The notes below the pieces were generated by a model that made no database searches, had not been told where the DNA came from, and was given only the letters and a program-made list of their open reading frames with translations. Shown piece after piece: positions 1-11,200 of a stretch of DNA of 64,000 nucleotides (position 1 is the stretch's first letter; each line of letters starts with the position of its first letter). The position numbers and the translations under genes were made by a program. The DNA is from Hyalella azteca (taxonomy: Eukaryota; Arthropoda; Malacostraca; Amphipoda; Hyalellidae): the NCBI RefSeq assembly GCF_000764305.2, contig NW_025935888.1, forward strand, positions 124,001 through 188,000. Direction: 5' to 3'.

Positions 1-310
1 TTCCTTCCTGTTGTGGTACGGCCAAAGAGTCTGTCGAAGTGGTGTCGTTGTCTGGGAACACGCGGCTTGACGAAGAGTCCTCGTCGATGAACATACTGTT
101 GGTGTCATCACATTCCATGTGCTCTTCGTAAGCACGGAGCACTTCAGAAGACTCTTCTTCTGCTGGGTCTTCGGCAGCGCAAGGGGACGACGCTTCTTCC
201 AACACACCGTCGGTCTCCATCCTCGACATGTCCTCTTCTTCCTCGTCATCGTCTTGCTTCTCGCACTCCACGCTCGTTGACGGATCTGGTGATGGGTATT
301 GCGATGCTTG
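1..310 (-). CDS. partial exon, highly acidic Ser-rich protein
   Basis: Read on the minus strand from 310 down to 1, one frame is open for 103 codons and continues past the window edge. It starts directly after a 3' splice-like sequence (TTATTTTAAAG, AG at 311-312) that ends AT-rich, intron-like DNA. The predicted segment is strongly acidic: DDDEEEED at residues 20-27, PAEEESSE near 49-56, and IDEDSSSSR at 75-83, with scattered Ser/Thr next to acidic residues as in casein-kinase-2 targets. It is clearly more GC-rich than the following kilobases. No catalytic domain is visible; it reads like a disordered acidic linker of a nuclear or cytoplasmic regulatory protein. A second minus-strand frame is also open but would give a very basic product; I prefer the acidic frame because of its regular codon-like composition. 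The family is not recognised. The missing part of the exon lies to the left of the window. Confidence 0.6.
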
Positions 311-920
311 CTTTAAAATAAGTTAAATATACGAGATATATACTTTCAAATAAAACATACATTAATACATACATGATTGTTAATTGTAATGTTTTGTGTA
401 TGACTGTTTTACCAAGGATGGGCAGCCAAAATTTACGAATAATTTGAAACCATATAGAGCCATTATTTTTTATATTTTACAAGCAATGAATTTGTTGCAT
501 TGAATAATTGAAACACCTGATCGATTAGCTCGTAAAAAAATTCAGTCTGAATTTATATTCAATTTTAAAATTTAAATAATAATGGAATTCCTAAGAGCCG
601 TACTGATTGATCATCCACGTAGAAATTAAATTCCAATCTCAATTGCAGATCTTGATTTGAATTTATTACGAAAGCGTATTCCTTTGCGTACCATCTCAAC
701 TCTAAACTGAATCAACCCCCACTAAAATAAATGGGTCATATAGTCCAAATTGTGACACACTTTCAGCACCTAGTACTGGCACGTCCTTGCTCTTTAGCAA
801 AAATAGGTCAGGATGACACACAAAAGGGGCAAAAAATGCATCGCTATTTCTACAAAGACTCACTTGCTTCATTAAGATTTCGAGTCTGAGTCTGCGTTTG
901 TCAAGATTAACTGATGTACA
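311..920. other. gene-free AT-rich stretch
   Basis: Probable intron or flanking DNA of the minus-strand exon at 1-310. No ORF of note, no repeat array and no RNA gene signal seen. Confidence 0.5.
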
Positions 921-1150
921 ATAATTGTTTTTTACTATTATACGTTATGCTAATTACTACAATACCGATTATAATGATGTAGAATAATTGTTTTATACCA
1001 TCAAACGATTATAGGTACTATAATTGCTATTATAGTGATTATACTTATATATAATAATTGTTTTATACCAGTATACGGTTATACTATAATTGCTATTATA
1101 GTGATTATACTTATATATAATAATTATTTTATACCAGTATAAGGTTATAT
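921..1150. repeat. tandem repeat, about 66-bp unit, 4 copies
   Basis: Copies start at about 921, 984, 1054 and 1120, each opening with ATAATTGTTTTATACCA or a variant. The last three are close to identical over the shared part, including the CTATTATAGTGATTATACTT block; the first is diverged. The AT-rich unit gives a meaningless Tyr/Ile/Asn-rich open frame on the minus strand. Confidence 0.85.
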
Positions 1151-2330
1151 AAATTTTATTTCCGCCTGAATTTTGATCACATTGCGCCATATATTACAAA
1201 TGTTGATATTTACCTTGATGATGGAGCTGATGAGGGGCGGGAGGGTCAGTGTAGGGGGATGTGGGGGGGAGGAGGTCAGGGTGTGCTGCCGTCACCACCT
1301 CCATCGCCTGCTGGGAGGCCAACATCAATCGTCAATCACCGGCAATCATCGAGATGACGTCATACTTATTATACGTCGACTTAATCTCGCTTTACTCAAA
1401 AATATCACTAGCTAAATGGTGACTTTATATATGTATATAGTGTTAATAATTACCCGAGATTAAGCATTTAATGAAACTTTCAGAATGTAAAGAGCGTAAG
1501 AGATTACAGTGAACACAATTACGTGAATTTGAAGTTATGATAAATTAGGATAAATTAAGTGGGGGCTGCAATGTTATATAACTTAGTTGAGTGACACTCA
1601 TAGGAAAAATTGTGAGTTGGACGGGTGACGATGGCCAAATATTCATACAAATTTGAAATTTTACTGCAAGATGAATTAAAAATTAAAGACTTATTGTCAA
1701 GTTTAGCAAATTCCCCACCATTGTCCCAATGTTCTCACAACTACGTTACTATTGTCCATGAGAAACATGTTAGTCTCACACACATTATACCACACCGGAA
1801 AATCAATCCTTCTATTCGATATTTCTATCTCGACTAAATAAAAATAATTGTTGCCATAAATAACAATAATTACATTCCTTGCTGAAACCCGTGATATTTG
1901 TGAGTAAAAATAATCATAGTGATATTTATGATTATGATTGATTAAATAAAGAGAGTATAAATAAAAATCAAGTAAAGACTGCCTCTATGATTATGACTGA
2001 TTACGTAATCATAATGATATTTTAAATAAAGGCATAAATTTCGAATCATTTTCGAACTCGACCCATTTCATAGACCTTGTAATAAAATCATAATAAATAA
2101 CAACGTGTATGTGTCAGAGTTGACATTTACTAGTATATTTACAATTCATAGAAGAATAACACCATGAATGAAAAAATTTATCGAATTATCGACATTGGCT
2201 GCAGCAACTATAAATTCTCAATTAGAACTATTATTTCGACAAAAAATACCTAGAAAAATGGCCAGTTTAGGTATAGTAATATAATGAAGAAAAAATTCAA
2301 TAAAGAATTCATCTGCTGTAGGAATATTAC
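1151..2330. other. gene-free AT-rich stretch
   Basis: Includes a short G-rich patch at 1225-1275 (GGGGCGGGAGGG, GTGGGGGGGAGG). Small ORFs here (80 and 70 codons) have no recognisable motif and are likely chance. AT-rich simple sequence with repeated AATAA at 1840-2000. Nothing else seen. Confidence 0.5.
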
Positions 2331-2475
2331 GAATGAAATATTCTCAAAATTCACACATGGTGTGAATTCATGCGAATGAAGTATATTTCATTCGTATGAT
2401 TGAAGAATGAATTCTTGATTCATATGAATGAAGTACTCTTAAAATTCACGTCATGTGTGAATTCTATGCATGACA
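2331..2475. repeat. cluster of palindromes
   Basis: Contains the perfect palindrome TTCACACATGGTGTGAA, and an imperfect hairpin whose arms are variants of CATTCGTATGA and TCATATGAATG around a central GAATTC. A second AATTCAC copy with ATGTGTGAATTC follows at 2445-2465. Together this looks like a partly duplicated foldback remnant; it could also be decayed satellite. Confidence 0.6.
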
Positions 2476-2637
2476 GCAAGAGATCAATGCAAGTATTCAA
2501 TGAATATACGAACACTTCATTGTTTGACTTTGGAAGAAAACTTATGTCGTCCATTGCACGCAATCCTGAGCTTCTGCATTAATGAACGCTAAGCAATTTA
2601 GCGTGCATGTTTCATGCCATTATTGCTTGTAAAATCT

Positions 2638-3030
2638 TGCCCTCTACTGTAGAGTGGATTGTCCTCTACTGCAGAGTGGGTTGCTCTCTTCTGCAAAACG
2701 CCTCTGTTTCCAAGTGGGCTGCCCTCTACTGCAGAGTGGACTGCTCTCTACTGCAGAGGTGACTACCCTCTGCTGCAGAGTGGACTGCCCTCTACTGCAG
2801 AGTGGGCTGCCCTCTACTGCAGAGTGGGCTGCCCTCTACTGCAGAGTGGGCTGCCCTCTACTGTGGAGTGGACTGCCCTCTACTGCAGAGTGGGCTGCCC
2901 TCTACTGCAGAGAGGGCTGTCCTCTACTGTAGAGGGTTGCCCTCTACTGCAGAGTGGGCTGCCCTATACTGCAGAGTGGGCTGCCCTCTACTGCAGAGTG
3001 GGCTGCCCTATACTGCAGAGTGGGCTTGCC
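2638..3030. repeat. 22-bp minisatellite, about 17-18 copies
   Basis: The unit contains CCCTCTACTGCAGAGTGG, so almost every copy has a CTGCAG palindrome. Copies at the left end are diverged (for example CTTCTGCAAAACGC near 2692) and the middle is nearly homogeneous. Because 22 is not a multiple of 3 and the unit lacks stops, all three forward frames stay open and give 22-residue repeat polypeptides; I regard these as artefacts. Confidence 0.95.
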
Positions 3031-4389
3031 TTTTCCTCTGTTACCGACGAAGGGCATTGACATCTTAATAATCAAACCTTCATTAAATTTCTTTATATAA
3101 CTGTTTTAACTAACGCTTCACTAGTACTAGAATCTAAAATAATTAAAATAAACAGACTAACAGTGAGCTCGGCACGTCTGTATCTGCCAAATACAAACAT
3201 TTGCGATGTAGAGAAATTGTTCAATGCATAATTCACTGATAATGTATTGTGGTTGACTATCCGATTTCTATGTTTAAACCCGGAATTTTTTCAAGGTAAT
3301 TAAATAATTTGACGATTATTCGAATACAGTTAACCCGATTAAAAGTTATGCCTTGTCTTTTAGGCTGTTGTAATGCAGATAAATTAGTTAATGTTTAAAT
3401 AGGACTCGTGCATATTTCAAGAAATTTATTGGCATATTTTCCTTATTTATTTATTCACCAATTCACCGAAGTTGATCGATACACAAGCAGAATGTCGGCT
3501 TTTGTGCCGATTTTTTGAACATTTTATATGCAGATTTGCTTCTTACTTGATCATTTGCTAGCTTTTTACACATTTTTCTGCCACCTATCATGCAATGTTT
3601 ATGAACAGACCTTTTGTCTTTATAATATGAATTGCATATGTTGCCGCAAACTATAATAGGAACGAGTAACCATCGGAATAATTTATCTTTCTGGTACTAA
3701 TTGCAATATTAATTAATCGATAAAGCATCGTCTCACAATACTAATCCATGTCAAACAAAAGTCTTTTCAATATATACGGAAGAAGTATATGCTGAACTCT
3801 TAAGTGAAAATCCTTCCGATATCTGCCCACCCCAACCCGCTAACTGCACACTCAACAAACCACGCACGCGACATGGTTTTTATGATGCAAAACCTGGTGT
3901 TTTACACCAGCAGTTGGACTTAAGAATTCACATTAGTGGCAACGGCCAAGCTTGAAGAAAATTATGCCTAAATTACCTTGGGCGTCGAGAAAAAAATCTA
4001 GCTTTTCACGGTGTAATGTGGTTGCCCCGCACGCAAATTGACTTACTGCCGTAAATCAATTCCGACTTTTGCTGCGTTAATGTTGAGAGAATTAACAATG
4101 AAATTTGCCCATTTTGAGATTATAACATTTATAATATATAACATTATATGCTTTTAAATTGTTAAAAAGGATTTGATGTTCTAAAAAACTTACGAAATGA
4201 GCCGGTACAAATTTCCGATTTCTCTTATCCTAGTTCGATTTTTTCCAATTAAAAATTTTTTATATATTGACAATTTTTTCCAATGCTATTAATTACGTCT
4301 GCTGCGTTCTGACTCTCGTCCTGTCAGTTCCACTTAATTGGGACATCATAGCTCAAGTTACACACATAAAAATATTGCCATGCAGTTTG
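3031..4389. other. gene-free AT-rich stretch
   Basis: No ORF, array or transposon end recognised. A somewhat less AT-rich part lies at 3820-4080. Nothing with supportable function. Confidence 0.5.
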
Positions 4390-5203
4390 CGTAATATCAA
4401 CTGGTGTAAGGTTAACTGGTGTAAGGTTAACTGGTGTAAGGTTAACTGGTGTAAGGTTAACTGGTGTAAGGTTAACGGGCGTAAGGTTAACTGGTGTAAG
4501 GTTAACTGGCGTAAGGTTAACTGGCGTAAGGTTAACTGGTGTAAGGTTAACTGGTGTAAGGTTAACTGGCGTAAGGTTAACTGGTGTAAGGTTAACTGGC
4601 GTAAGGTTAACTGGCGTAAGGTTAACTGGTGAAAGGTTAACTGGCGTAAGGTTAACTGGTGTAAGGGTAACTGGTGTAAGGTTAACTGGTGTAAGGTTAA
4701 CTGGTGTAAGAATAACTGGTGTAAGGTTAACTGGCNCAACTGGCGTAAGGTTAACTGGCGTAACATCAACTGGCGTAAGGTTAACTGGCGTAACATCAAC
4801 TGGCGCAAGGTTAACTGGCGTAACATCAACTGGCGTAGGGTTAACTGGCGTTACATCAACTCGCGTAACATCAACTGGCGTAACATCAACTGGCGCAAGG
4901 TTAACTGGCGTAACATCAACTGGCGTAAGGTTAACTGGCGTAACATCAACTGGCGTAAGGTTAACTGGCGTAATATCAACTAGCGTGAGGTTAACTGGCG
5001 TAACACCAACTGGCGTAAGGTTAACTGGCGTAACATCGTATGGTGTAAGGTTAACTGGCGTAACATCAACTGGCGTAAGGTTAACTGGCGTAACATCAAC
5101 TGGCGTAAGGTTAACTGGCGTAACATCAACTAGCGTGAGGTTAACTGGCGTAACATCAACTGGCGTAAGGTTAACTGGCGTAACATCAACTGGCGCAATG
5201 TTA
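4390..5203. repeat. 15-bp minisatellite switching to 30-bp dimers
   Basis: The left half (4390-4735) is a 15-bp unit GTAAGGTTAACTGGY. The right half (4737-5203) alternates GTAAGGTTAACTGGC with GTAACATCAACTGGC, i.e. a 30-bp higher-order unit. The single N at 4736 sits where the two halves meet. A minus-strand frame is open across the whole array for 327 codons (TPVNL and TPVDV pentapeptides) because 15 divides by 3. Its non-repeat start carries a short hydrophobic run (LAFLFALTLV), so translation cannot be ruled out, but nothing else supports a gene. Confidence 0.95.
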
Positions 5204-5938
5204 ATGCACACACTCATACGATTATCGACGAGTGTTAGAGCGAAGAGGAAAGCTAAGCTTCGGAACCTTAACCTCAATTTTATGAAACATGTTTTTTTTT
5301 CTATCAAAACGAATTTTTATTATAACTGAAGTATCAACATACGTGGACGAAGTGAGGTTGCGTGACCGAGTGTGACGATACAACGGCAACAAACTTTTAT
5401 AACTTTCAGTATCGTCTGTGCTGCGACGCTACGAAGTTCGAGAAACTTCACAGTATAAGAAAATTTAATCGTAGTGTTTGTTCAAGTTTATAAATCCATG
5501 GCCATGCAATGAACTTTCAAGATTAAAATAAGTGCCTGGCGATATCTCAATACAAAACCTAATACCGAGTTACTTATATTTATTCGATGGTCATATATAT
5601 TTTTATATTATGTATTTATCAATTGGTACATAATTTTTGGCAGACTTTAATAGAAAATGCTGAACTATATATCGAATCTCTATATTTTCTTCTGCCTTAT
5701 TCTCCACGTGTTATTCACCAAAGTTGAAATATTCACCTTAGGTAAAGACATTGAGTCGACTTGCATTTCTCGCGCATGCCAAGATTAAGAATTTCTGCCA
5801 AAGACTCGACAGCGCAGAGCTCGATTCCCTGGCCGCACAAACGTCAGGATTGTTGACATGCTTCGTGGGTAGCGCCTTGCCAGCCGGCCGCTGCCATCTG
5901 CCGCTACTCTCTTCGCACTCACCGACAACATTGCTTAA
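5204..5938. other. gene-free stretch
   Basis: AT-rich except for 5750-5930, which is richer in GC and open in both strands for about 70 codons. No motif or splice pair supports a gene in either direction. Confidence 0.45.
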
Positions 5939-6061
5939 CTTCACGAAACTATTTAAATTTTAATTTTTAATGTCTAAATCGGGGGTAACCAGCGCTAAAC
6001 TTCACAAAATTATTTAAATTATTTAAATTTTAATTTTCATTGTCTAAATCGGGGTAAAAAC
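5939..6061. repeat. direct duplication of about 55 bp
   Basis: CTTCACGAAACTATTTAAAT at 5939 and CTTCACAAAATTATTTAAAT at 6000 both lead into TTTTAATTTT and GTCTAAATCGGGG. The second copy carries an extra ATTATTTAA insertion. Two copies only. Confidence 0.8.
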
Positions 6062-7162
6062 ATTCACGATGTCCATGCTCAAATTTAGGAAAAATTTAAT
6101 ATATATGGGCTGATTAGTTTCTAAGAAAGGTAAAGAAAGGATTGTTTCTAGCCAGCTAACTACTATCTTTTGATTGATGATCATTCATTCAAGAATTGAT
6201 TTGCATGCTATAATTATATTTTTTTATGAACACACTTAATTTCTTTGATGAATGAAAACTCACTCCCAACCCACCATACAATGTCACCAATTGACAACAT
6301 TCCACTCATAGATTGAGCGCCAGCTTTCAGCAAGAGCTGCGGCTCTCATTATTCCCTACACAGATGTTTGCTAGTGAAACTTAATGAAAAGAGAAGGTAA
6401 AACAGTTTTATTGTCTTTTAGAGACGTAATAATACCATAGTTATTCCCGAGAGCCGTTAGTTCTCGCGCCAAACTCTTGTAATGACCCAGAAGAGTCGGA
6501 TTGTCTCACTAAAATGATTGTTGACACAGTAATTGCGGTCTGATAGACCGGCCGCATGCAGGTCTATTGTGCAGCAACATGCAAGTTTACACAAGGCGGA
6601 GTCCCAATTGTTCTCTCGCTCCCTTATCGCTTCGTAAAATTCCGTATTTGCCGAGAAATTCTGGTATGCAAGTGAAGGTTTGCTTTGAGGGAAGATTTAT
6701 AGCAGTATTTTATTTTTTTATATATGTAAATCTTGACATGGGTGAGTTATTTTCAACCTTACATGTCCTTGGACGCTAAGCAAATATCTACTGATAGTTC
6801 AGGGAATGAGTCGTGAAAACAACGAGATGACCACAACGTATAAAGGTTCAATTTACCGAATTCCTCCATCCATATTCTGTTATTATTATTATTTCCATTA
6901 ATGAATCCTTTCATTCTTATACTGTTATTATTACTATTTTCATTATCGAATCCTCCCATTCTTATTATATTATTGAGACAATTGACGACCTCCTGAATTA
7001 AACACCAAGACAATATAGTTGAGTCACAGCTACACCCGATTAGTTTCGAATGGAAGACCTCCATGCATTTGCTTCCGTATGATTGATTAACGATATAACA
7101 GAGCGGTTAGTGACGCGAGCGAAGGCCAATATAGCGAACGTCTCTGTCGGTATAAGCATTCA
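6062..7162. other. gene-free AT-rich stretch
   Basis: Contains imperfect ATTATTATT simple sequence at 6880-6975 with a weak 60-bp period (CATTCTTATACTGTTATTATT). The 101-codon minus-strand frame there is Asn-rich from this simple sequence and is not called as a gene. Confidence 0.45.
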
Positions 7163-7615
7163 TTGATGATGATACGAGCTGTTGTTGGTGGTGCTGTTGG
7201 TGCTGCTGTTGGTGCTGCTGTTGGTGCTGCTGTTGGTGCTGCTGTTGGTGCTGATGTTGGTGCTGCTGTTGGTGCTGCTGTTGGTGCTGCTGTTGGTGCT
7301 GCTGTTGGTGCTGCTGTTGGTACTGCTGTTGGTGCTGCTGTTGGTGCTGCTGTTGGAGCTACTGTTGGTGCTGCCGGTACTATTGCTGTTAGTGCTGCTG
7401 TTGGTGCTGCTGTTGATGCTGCCGCTGATGCTGCCGCTGCCATTGCTGTTAGTGCTGCTGTTGGTGCTGCTGTTGGTGCTGCTGTTGATGCTGCCGCTGA
7501 TGCTGCCGCTGCTATTGCTGTTGGTGCTGCTGTTGGTGCTGCTGTTGTTGCTGCTGTTGGTGCTGCCGCTGATGCTGCCGCTGCCATTGCTGTTGGTGCT
7601 GCTGTTGGTGCTGCG
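7163..7615. repeat. 12-bp GCTGTTGGTGCT array with a higher-order block
   Basis: The left part (about 7179-7370) is a nearly pure 12-bp unit GCTGTTGGTGCT. From about 7376 to 7600 a longer block recurs three times, combining GCTGTTGGTGCT, GTTGATGCT and GCCGCTGATGCT, and ending in GCCATTGCTGTT or a near variant. All frames lack stops, giving VGAA, LLVL and (minus strand) AAPT repeats of 166-223 codons. A low-complexity Ala/Pro/Thr protein cannot be excluded but there is no supporting flanking coding signal. Confidence 0.93.
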
Positions 7616-8210
7616 GTGTCAGCACATCAGCACACGAAGCAATCACTCATTTCCTGCCGTATTGTCTCAGGAACAAACGCTTGCCAGCAACTCATTCACA
7701 GCAGCAGCAGGGTTCTATTTGATCAACGAGCAGTCTTCTTGTGAGCGCACCTTCCAACGGCGCTTTTTTTCGGGGCTTTTTCTTCAAACGCGACGCGGTT
7801 TTTGTCGCGGCAGGATTCATGCGGGCACCAAAACAAGGCTGCAGTCGCGCTAACATTTCCCAAATAGAGCAGACATCACAATCGTCGCCCACGCTCGTCT
7901 ATACTCTATAATTTTTACCCTATTACGGTAGAAATAACTAATAAATATTGTATGTCTGGGAAAAAATGAGTAAACTTATATCCTGATACGGCTGAAAAAC
8001 AGTTAATTTTGCGATATTATGGTGGAAATATGAAATTAAAATATAAGTCTTCAGAGTTCGTGGAAATATCAAAATAGATTATTCTTACATCTTTATTCAT
8101 CAACAAAACAATAAAATTGACAGTCACTTGCAAAATGTCAATACATCATAAGCCGTAACTTCTTTGAATTTTAATACCTTCCCAAAATAGTAAGATTTAA
8201 TAGTTTTATC
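7616..8210. other. gene-free stretch
   Basis: The first 250 bases are moderately GC-rich, then AT-rich. No supported gene. Confidence 0.45.
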
Positions 8211-8326
8211 ACCGTGCAGTGAGGCTGTACAGCACGACGCAATACCGTGCAGTGAGGCTGTACAGCACGACGCAACACCGTGCAGTGAGGCTGTACAGCA
8301 CGACGCAATACCGTGCAGTGAGGCTA
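8211..8326. repeat. 33-bp tandem repeat, 3.5 copies
   Basis: Copies start exactly at 8211, 8244, 8277 and 8310 with ACCGTGCAGTGAGGCTGTAC followed by AGCACGACGCAA. Copies differ at only one or two bases, indicating recent expansion. Confidence 0.95.
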
Positions 8327-9780
8327 TGAAACACATAAAAAATATGGAAAAATAAACTTTATTATATGAAAATGCTCAAAAATCAATAAAAGTAATTATG
8401 GTAAGTTAACAACTTGTGACGAATTTAACTAAAGCATATTTGTGTTATCTTGGAAACATAGATAATACGAAACAATGTTGTTCAAGGTATAGATGATTAT
8501 TAAGTTCATATGTACACTATTGACTTGCTTATGCAGTTCACTTGAATAGATTACAACTTTGTAGAAGCTGCGCGTTGATGAGTCGCAAGCTTAATTGAAA
8601 TGCCAGCCCAATGGAAGGAGCATACGTCGAAAATTTTTCATATTTAAATTTTTACTTATTTAATCAAGTAATAAAATAGCAAGTAAATACCTGTAATGTT
8701 GAAAGTAAATAATCGAATGTGGGCAATGTTAACCATTATAATATGTCATGAATTTCATGAACTGCTCGTGAAATGCTTTACAGCTGTTTTCAATTAATTA
8801 ATTTAATGAATAGACAAAACTGCATTCATTGTTATGTAAATTTGAGCATCGACTTGAAGGGTTCTTCGCATTTTCTGTTATCAAACTCGTTTTGACCGTA
8901 TTTGGAAATTGTTAATGGAAACCCTACGATATTATTTCATCGGTTCATCTTCAATTATAAACTATTCACTATCATGAACAAATGAGCAAAGGAAATAATG
9001 TATCTTGCTTTAACTAAACTAAATCTAATTCCTATCGCTAATTACAATCACATCCTCTAAAATTACAGTATTTTTCTATCTTAAGTCTAACTTAACTAAA
9101 GCCTCAATTGTCTATCCAATATTAAATATGGATTTTGAACCACTTGATCATCTTTGCAGATCCTCCGACAAAAATACTCCAAGTTTTTTAATTATCTAGA
9201 GTAGCAATTGAGTGAGTCCAACATTGGGGAGACGTTCACTGCTTCATGTTACCGGCATGTTTTTTATGCATGAGTCCAGGCGAATAAACCTTGAATAAAT
9301 TGAGCAAACTTTCGTAGCTTCGTGATTAAACTCACTTGAAGTTGAGTATTGTTTTAACAATGATGAACGTTTGACATGCAAGACGCTATTTATAGTGTTC
9401 GATACTCATGGAAGTCGGGGTTTCTTTCCTTATAAATTGTACGATAGGGTGCAGACTTTGGTAGCCAGCAATTCGATGAACAAAGTTCGAACCCAGAAAT
9501 GAAAATTAATTTGTAATTAGAATCTGATACACGAGATTGCGTGCCATTCGAGACTTAACAGAAGTATAAGATAAAACTGATGACTGTATTAAATATAACT
9601 TGACAAATGTATAAAAAACTGTCGTCTCATGTTGTGCCCTATAGGAGTTGCTTGGTGACATTGGTGTTATACGCGCTTTCATCCACGTGTATAATTGATA
9701 GATTAGTACATAAATGGTACGTAATCAGGTTTATAGTATAAATTAGATCAGTATTAGATGACAGAATAAGCTTATTTAAA
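8327..9780. other. gene-free AT-rich stretch
   Basis: No arrays, RNA genes or credible ORFs seen. Confidence 0.5.
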
Positions 9781-10023
9781 CTAGGGCGGTCAATGACTAT
9801 GGAATTCAGTATTATAATTTTCAGGGTTGAACAATACTCTTCGGAAGACGTAAGTTGGTTGATCAAAATGCAGATTTAACACAGTTACTTGCAGGTAACC
9901 TAATTATACTTTTATAAAATTGCTTCATAAAACCTGCATTTTGATCAACCAACGTCATCTGAAGAATATTGTTCGACCCTGATAATTTAAATCAACGAAT
10001 TCTTTGGTCATTAACCGCCCTAG
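9781..10023. mobile_element. foldback MITE-like element with ~95-bp inverted arms
   Basis: The left arm (9781-9878) and right arm (9929-10023) are imperfect inverted copies over about 95 bp, leaving a loop of about 50 bp. Both ends read CTAGGGCGGT inward; both arms share ATCAGGGT or TTCAGGGT, GAACAATA, CTTC and GGTTGATCAAAATGCAG. The terminal CTAG allows a TA target duplication just inside (9782-9783 and 10021-10022), as expected for Tc1/mariner-type non-autonomous elements, though TA is too short to prove it. There is no transposase. A 75-codon minus-strand ORF overlaps the left arm and is not a gene. The arms have diverged by roughly one base in six, so this is an old copy. Confidence 0.85.
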
Positions 10024-10711
10024 TATAAATTAGGTATGAATACCCACGGGTGAGGGTATATATACTAATACACCGAGCAATGACTGACAGGGATCAATGA
10101 TGCCAAATCTGCTTGACAGAAGATGATTACGGCGGAAAATGATGATAAACTTCAACTTGAGCACCAATGAGGAACTACCTGCTTATTTCCTGATAGAACA
10201 GGAACTCGAAATTATGTTAAAAATAAAAAATATATTATTCTGATAAAAATATAATAAATAATAATAATAATATTTTTTATTACATTTTTATTTTTTATTT
10301 GATTAGTTATGTATAATTTATAAAATGTGAACTAATGCTTCATTTAAATTGTTCGATCTAGTTTTAAAAAACTGATGTTCAAAATTGGTAACTTGATACA
10401 ACTATAGTAGTGTAATTCGTTCACTAAGTTAATCATCTACACTAGAAATCGAGATGTAGGCATGAAATGAAGGTGAAGCCGTGCAGTATAATTATAATTA
10501 ATAACTTACTATTTAAAATATAATAAAAAATTATAATTATAAATAGTTATATAGAATTATATTATATTACAAAATATTGCATAAAAACGCCTTACTAAAT
10601 AATTGACACACTTCAAATATTTTCATCCATTTTCAAGCAGTAAAAAATATTTTTCACGTTCCGCTGAAAGGGGCGAAACAGGATTCCCGGTCTATTTTTT
10701 GTCTTAAATTC
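10024..10711. other. gene-free, very AT-rich stretch
   Basis: Includes AT simple sequence at 10235-10300 and 10490-10570 (ATAATAATAATA, ATAATTATAA). Nothing else. Confidence 0.5.
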
Positions 10712-11200
10712 CTACCCCCAAACGGGGCAATTTTTAGGCGAAGGGATTAATTTTTTGCGGCGCATGTTTCCATGGAGGCGCCAAACTGAGCCAGATGGCA
10801 GTTTTTGGAACAAGTTACGACTTTTTTCTGCACTCAAGGGTAGGCAAAGATAAAAAATTGCGCTTTTTTTAATTGGCGGGAATTCCGATGTTGCGATACG
10901 TTTGATAGCGACAGTTCGGGCGACTGCGCTAGAGCTGGAAAGTGAATGCGTCATTGCTGGAAAGTGCTGAGTTTTGGTGCTGGAAAGTGCTGAACTTTTT
11001 GTAACGGAGTAACGGACGAAAAGCTGTGAAACTCTCCCGCATGGAGAGACCCCATTAAAGAGTGATACTTGAACCGATGATGAGAGCTTCTTAATATGTC
11101 GTATAAATACTGTGCAGGTTACGTGAAAAATTTCTATTAAATCATGCTCCTGATCATACTTATTCATCTTTGATTGTGATTTAACCCTAATTTTAGACAC
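10712..11200 (-). CDS. uncharacterised ORF, 162 codons (weak)
   Basis: An open frame on the minus strand from an ATG at 11200 to a stop at 10712. The product is basic and Ser-rich in the middle (SLSSSSAVAR) with KKLIPSPKNCPVWG at the C-terminus. No family is recognised. It is non-repetitive apart from a GCTGGAAAGTG motif occurring three times around 10935-10990. Length is above most chance ORFs in this AT-rich DNA but not decisive. It could be a decayed transposon fragment or chance. Confidence 0.2.
   Translation of the reverse strand: MSKIRVKSQSKMNKYDQEHDLIEIFHVTCTVFIRHIKKLSSSVQVSLFNGVSPCGRVSQLFVRYSVTKSSALSSTKTQHFPAMTHSLSSSSAVARTVAIKRIATSEFPPIKKSAIFYLCLPLSAEKSRNLFQKLPSGSVWRLHGNMRRKKLIPSPKNCPVWG

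Noticed and set aside
2654..3068. Overlapping plus-strand ORFs with CPLLQSG repeats
   Set aside because: All three frames are open over a 22-bp array; shadows of the repeat.
4324..5307. 327-codon minus-strand ORF of TPVNL/TPVDV repeats
   Set aside because: Openness follows from a 15-bp stop-free unit and it spans an N; no conserved flanking domain. Kept only as a possibility in the repeat entry.
7087..7853. ORFs of 166-223 codons (APT-, VGAA- and LLVL-rich)
   Set aside because: Produced by a 12-bp stop-free unit read in three frames on two strands.
9470..9500. AGTTCGAACCC resembling a tRNA T-arm
   Set aside because: No matching A-box or cloverleaf could be drawn upstream.
9639..9866. 75-codon minus-strand ORF
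   Set aside because: Its first third lies in the inverted arm of the foldback element; no transposase motif.
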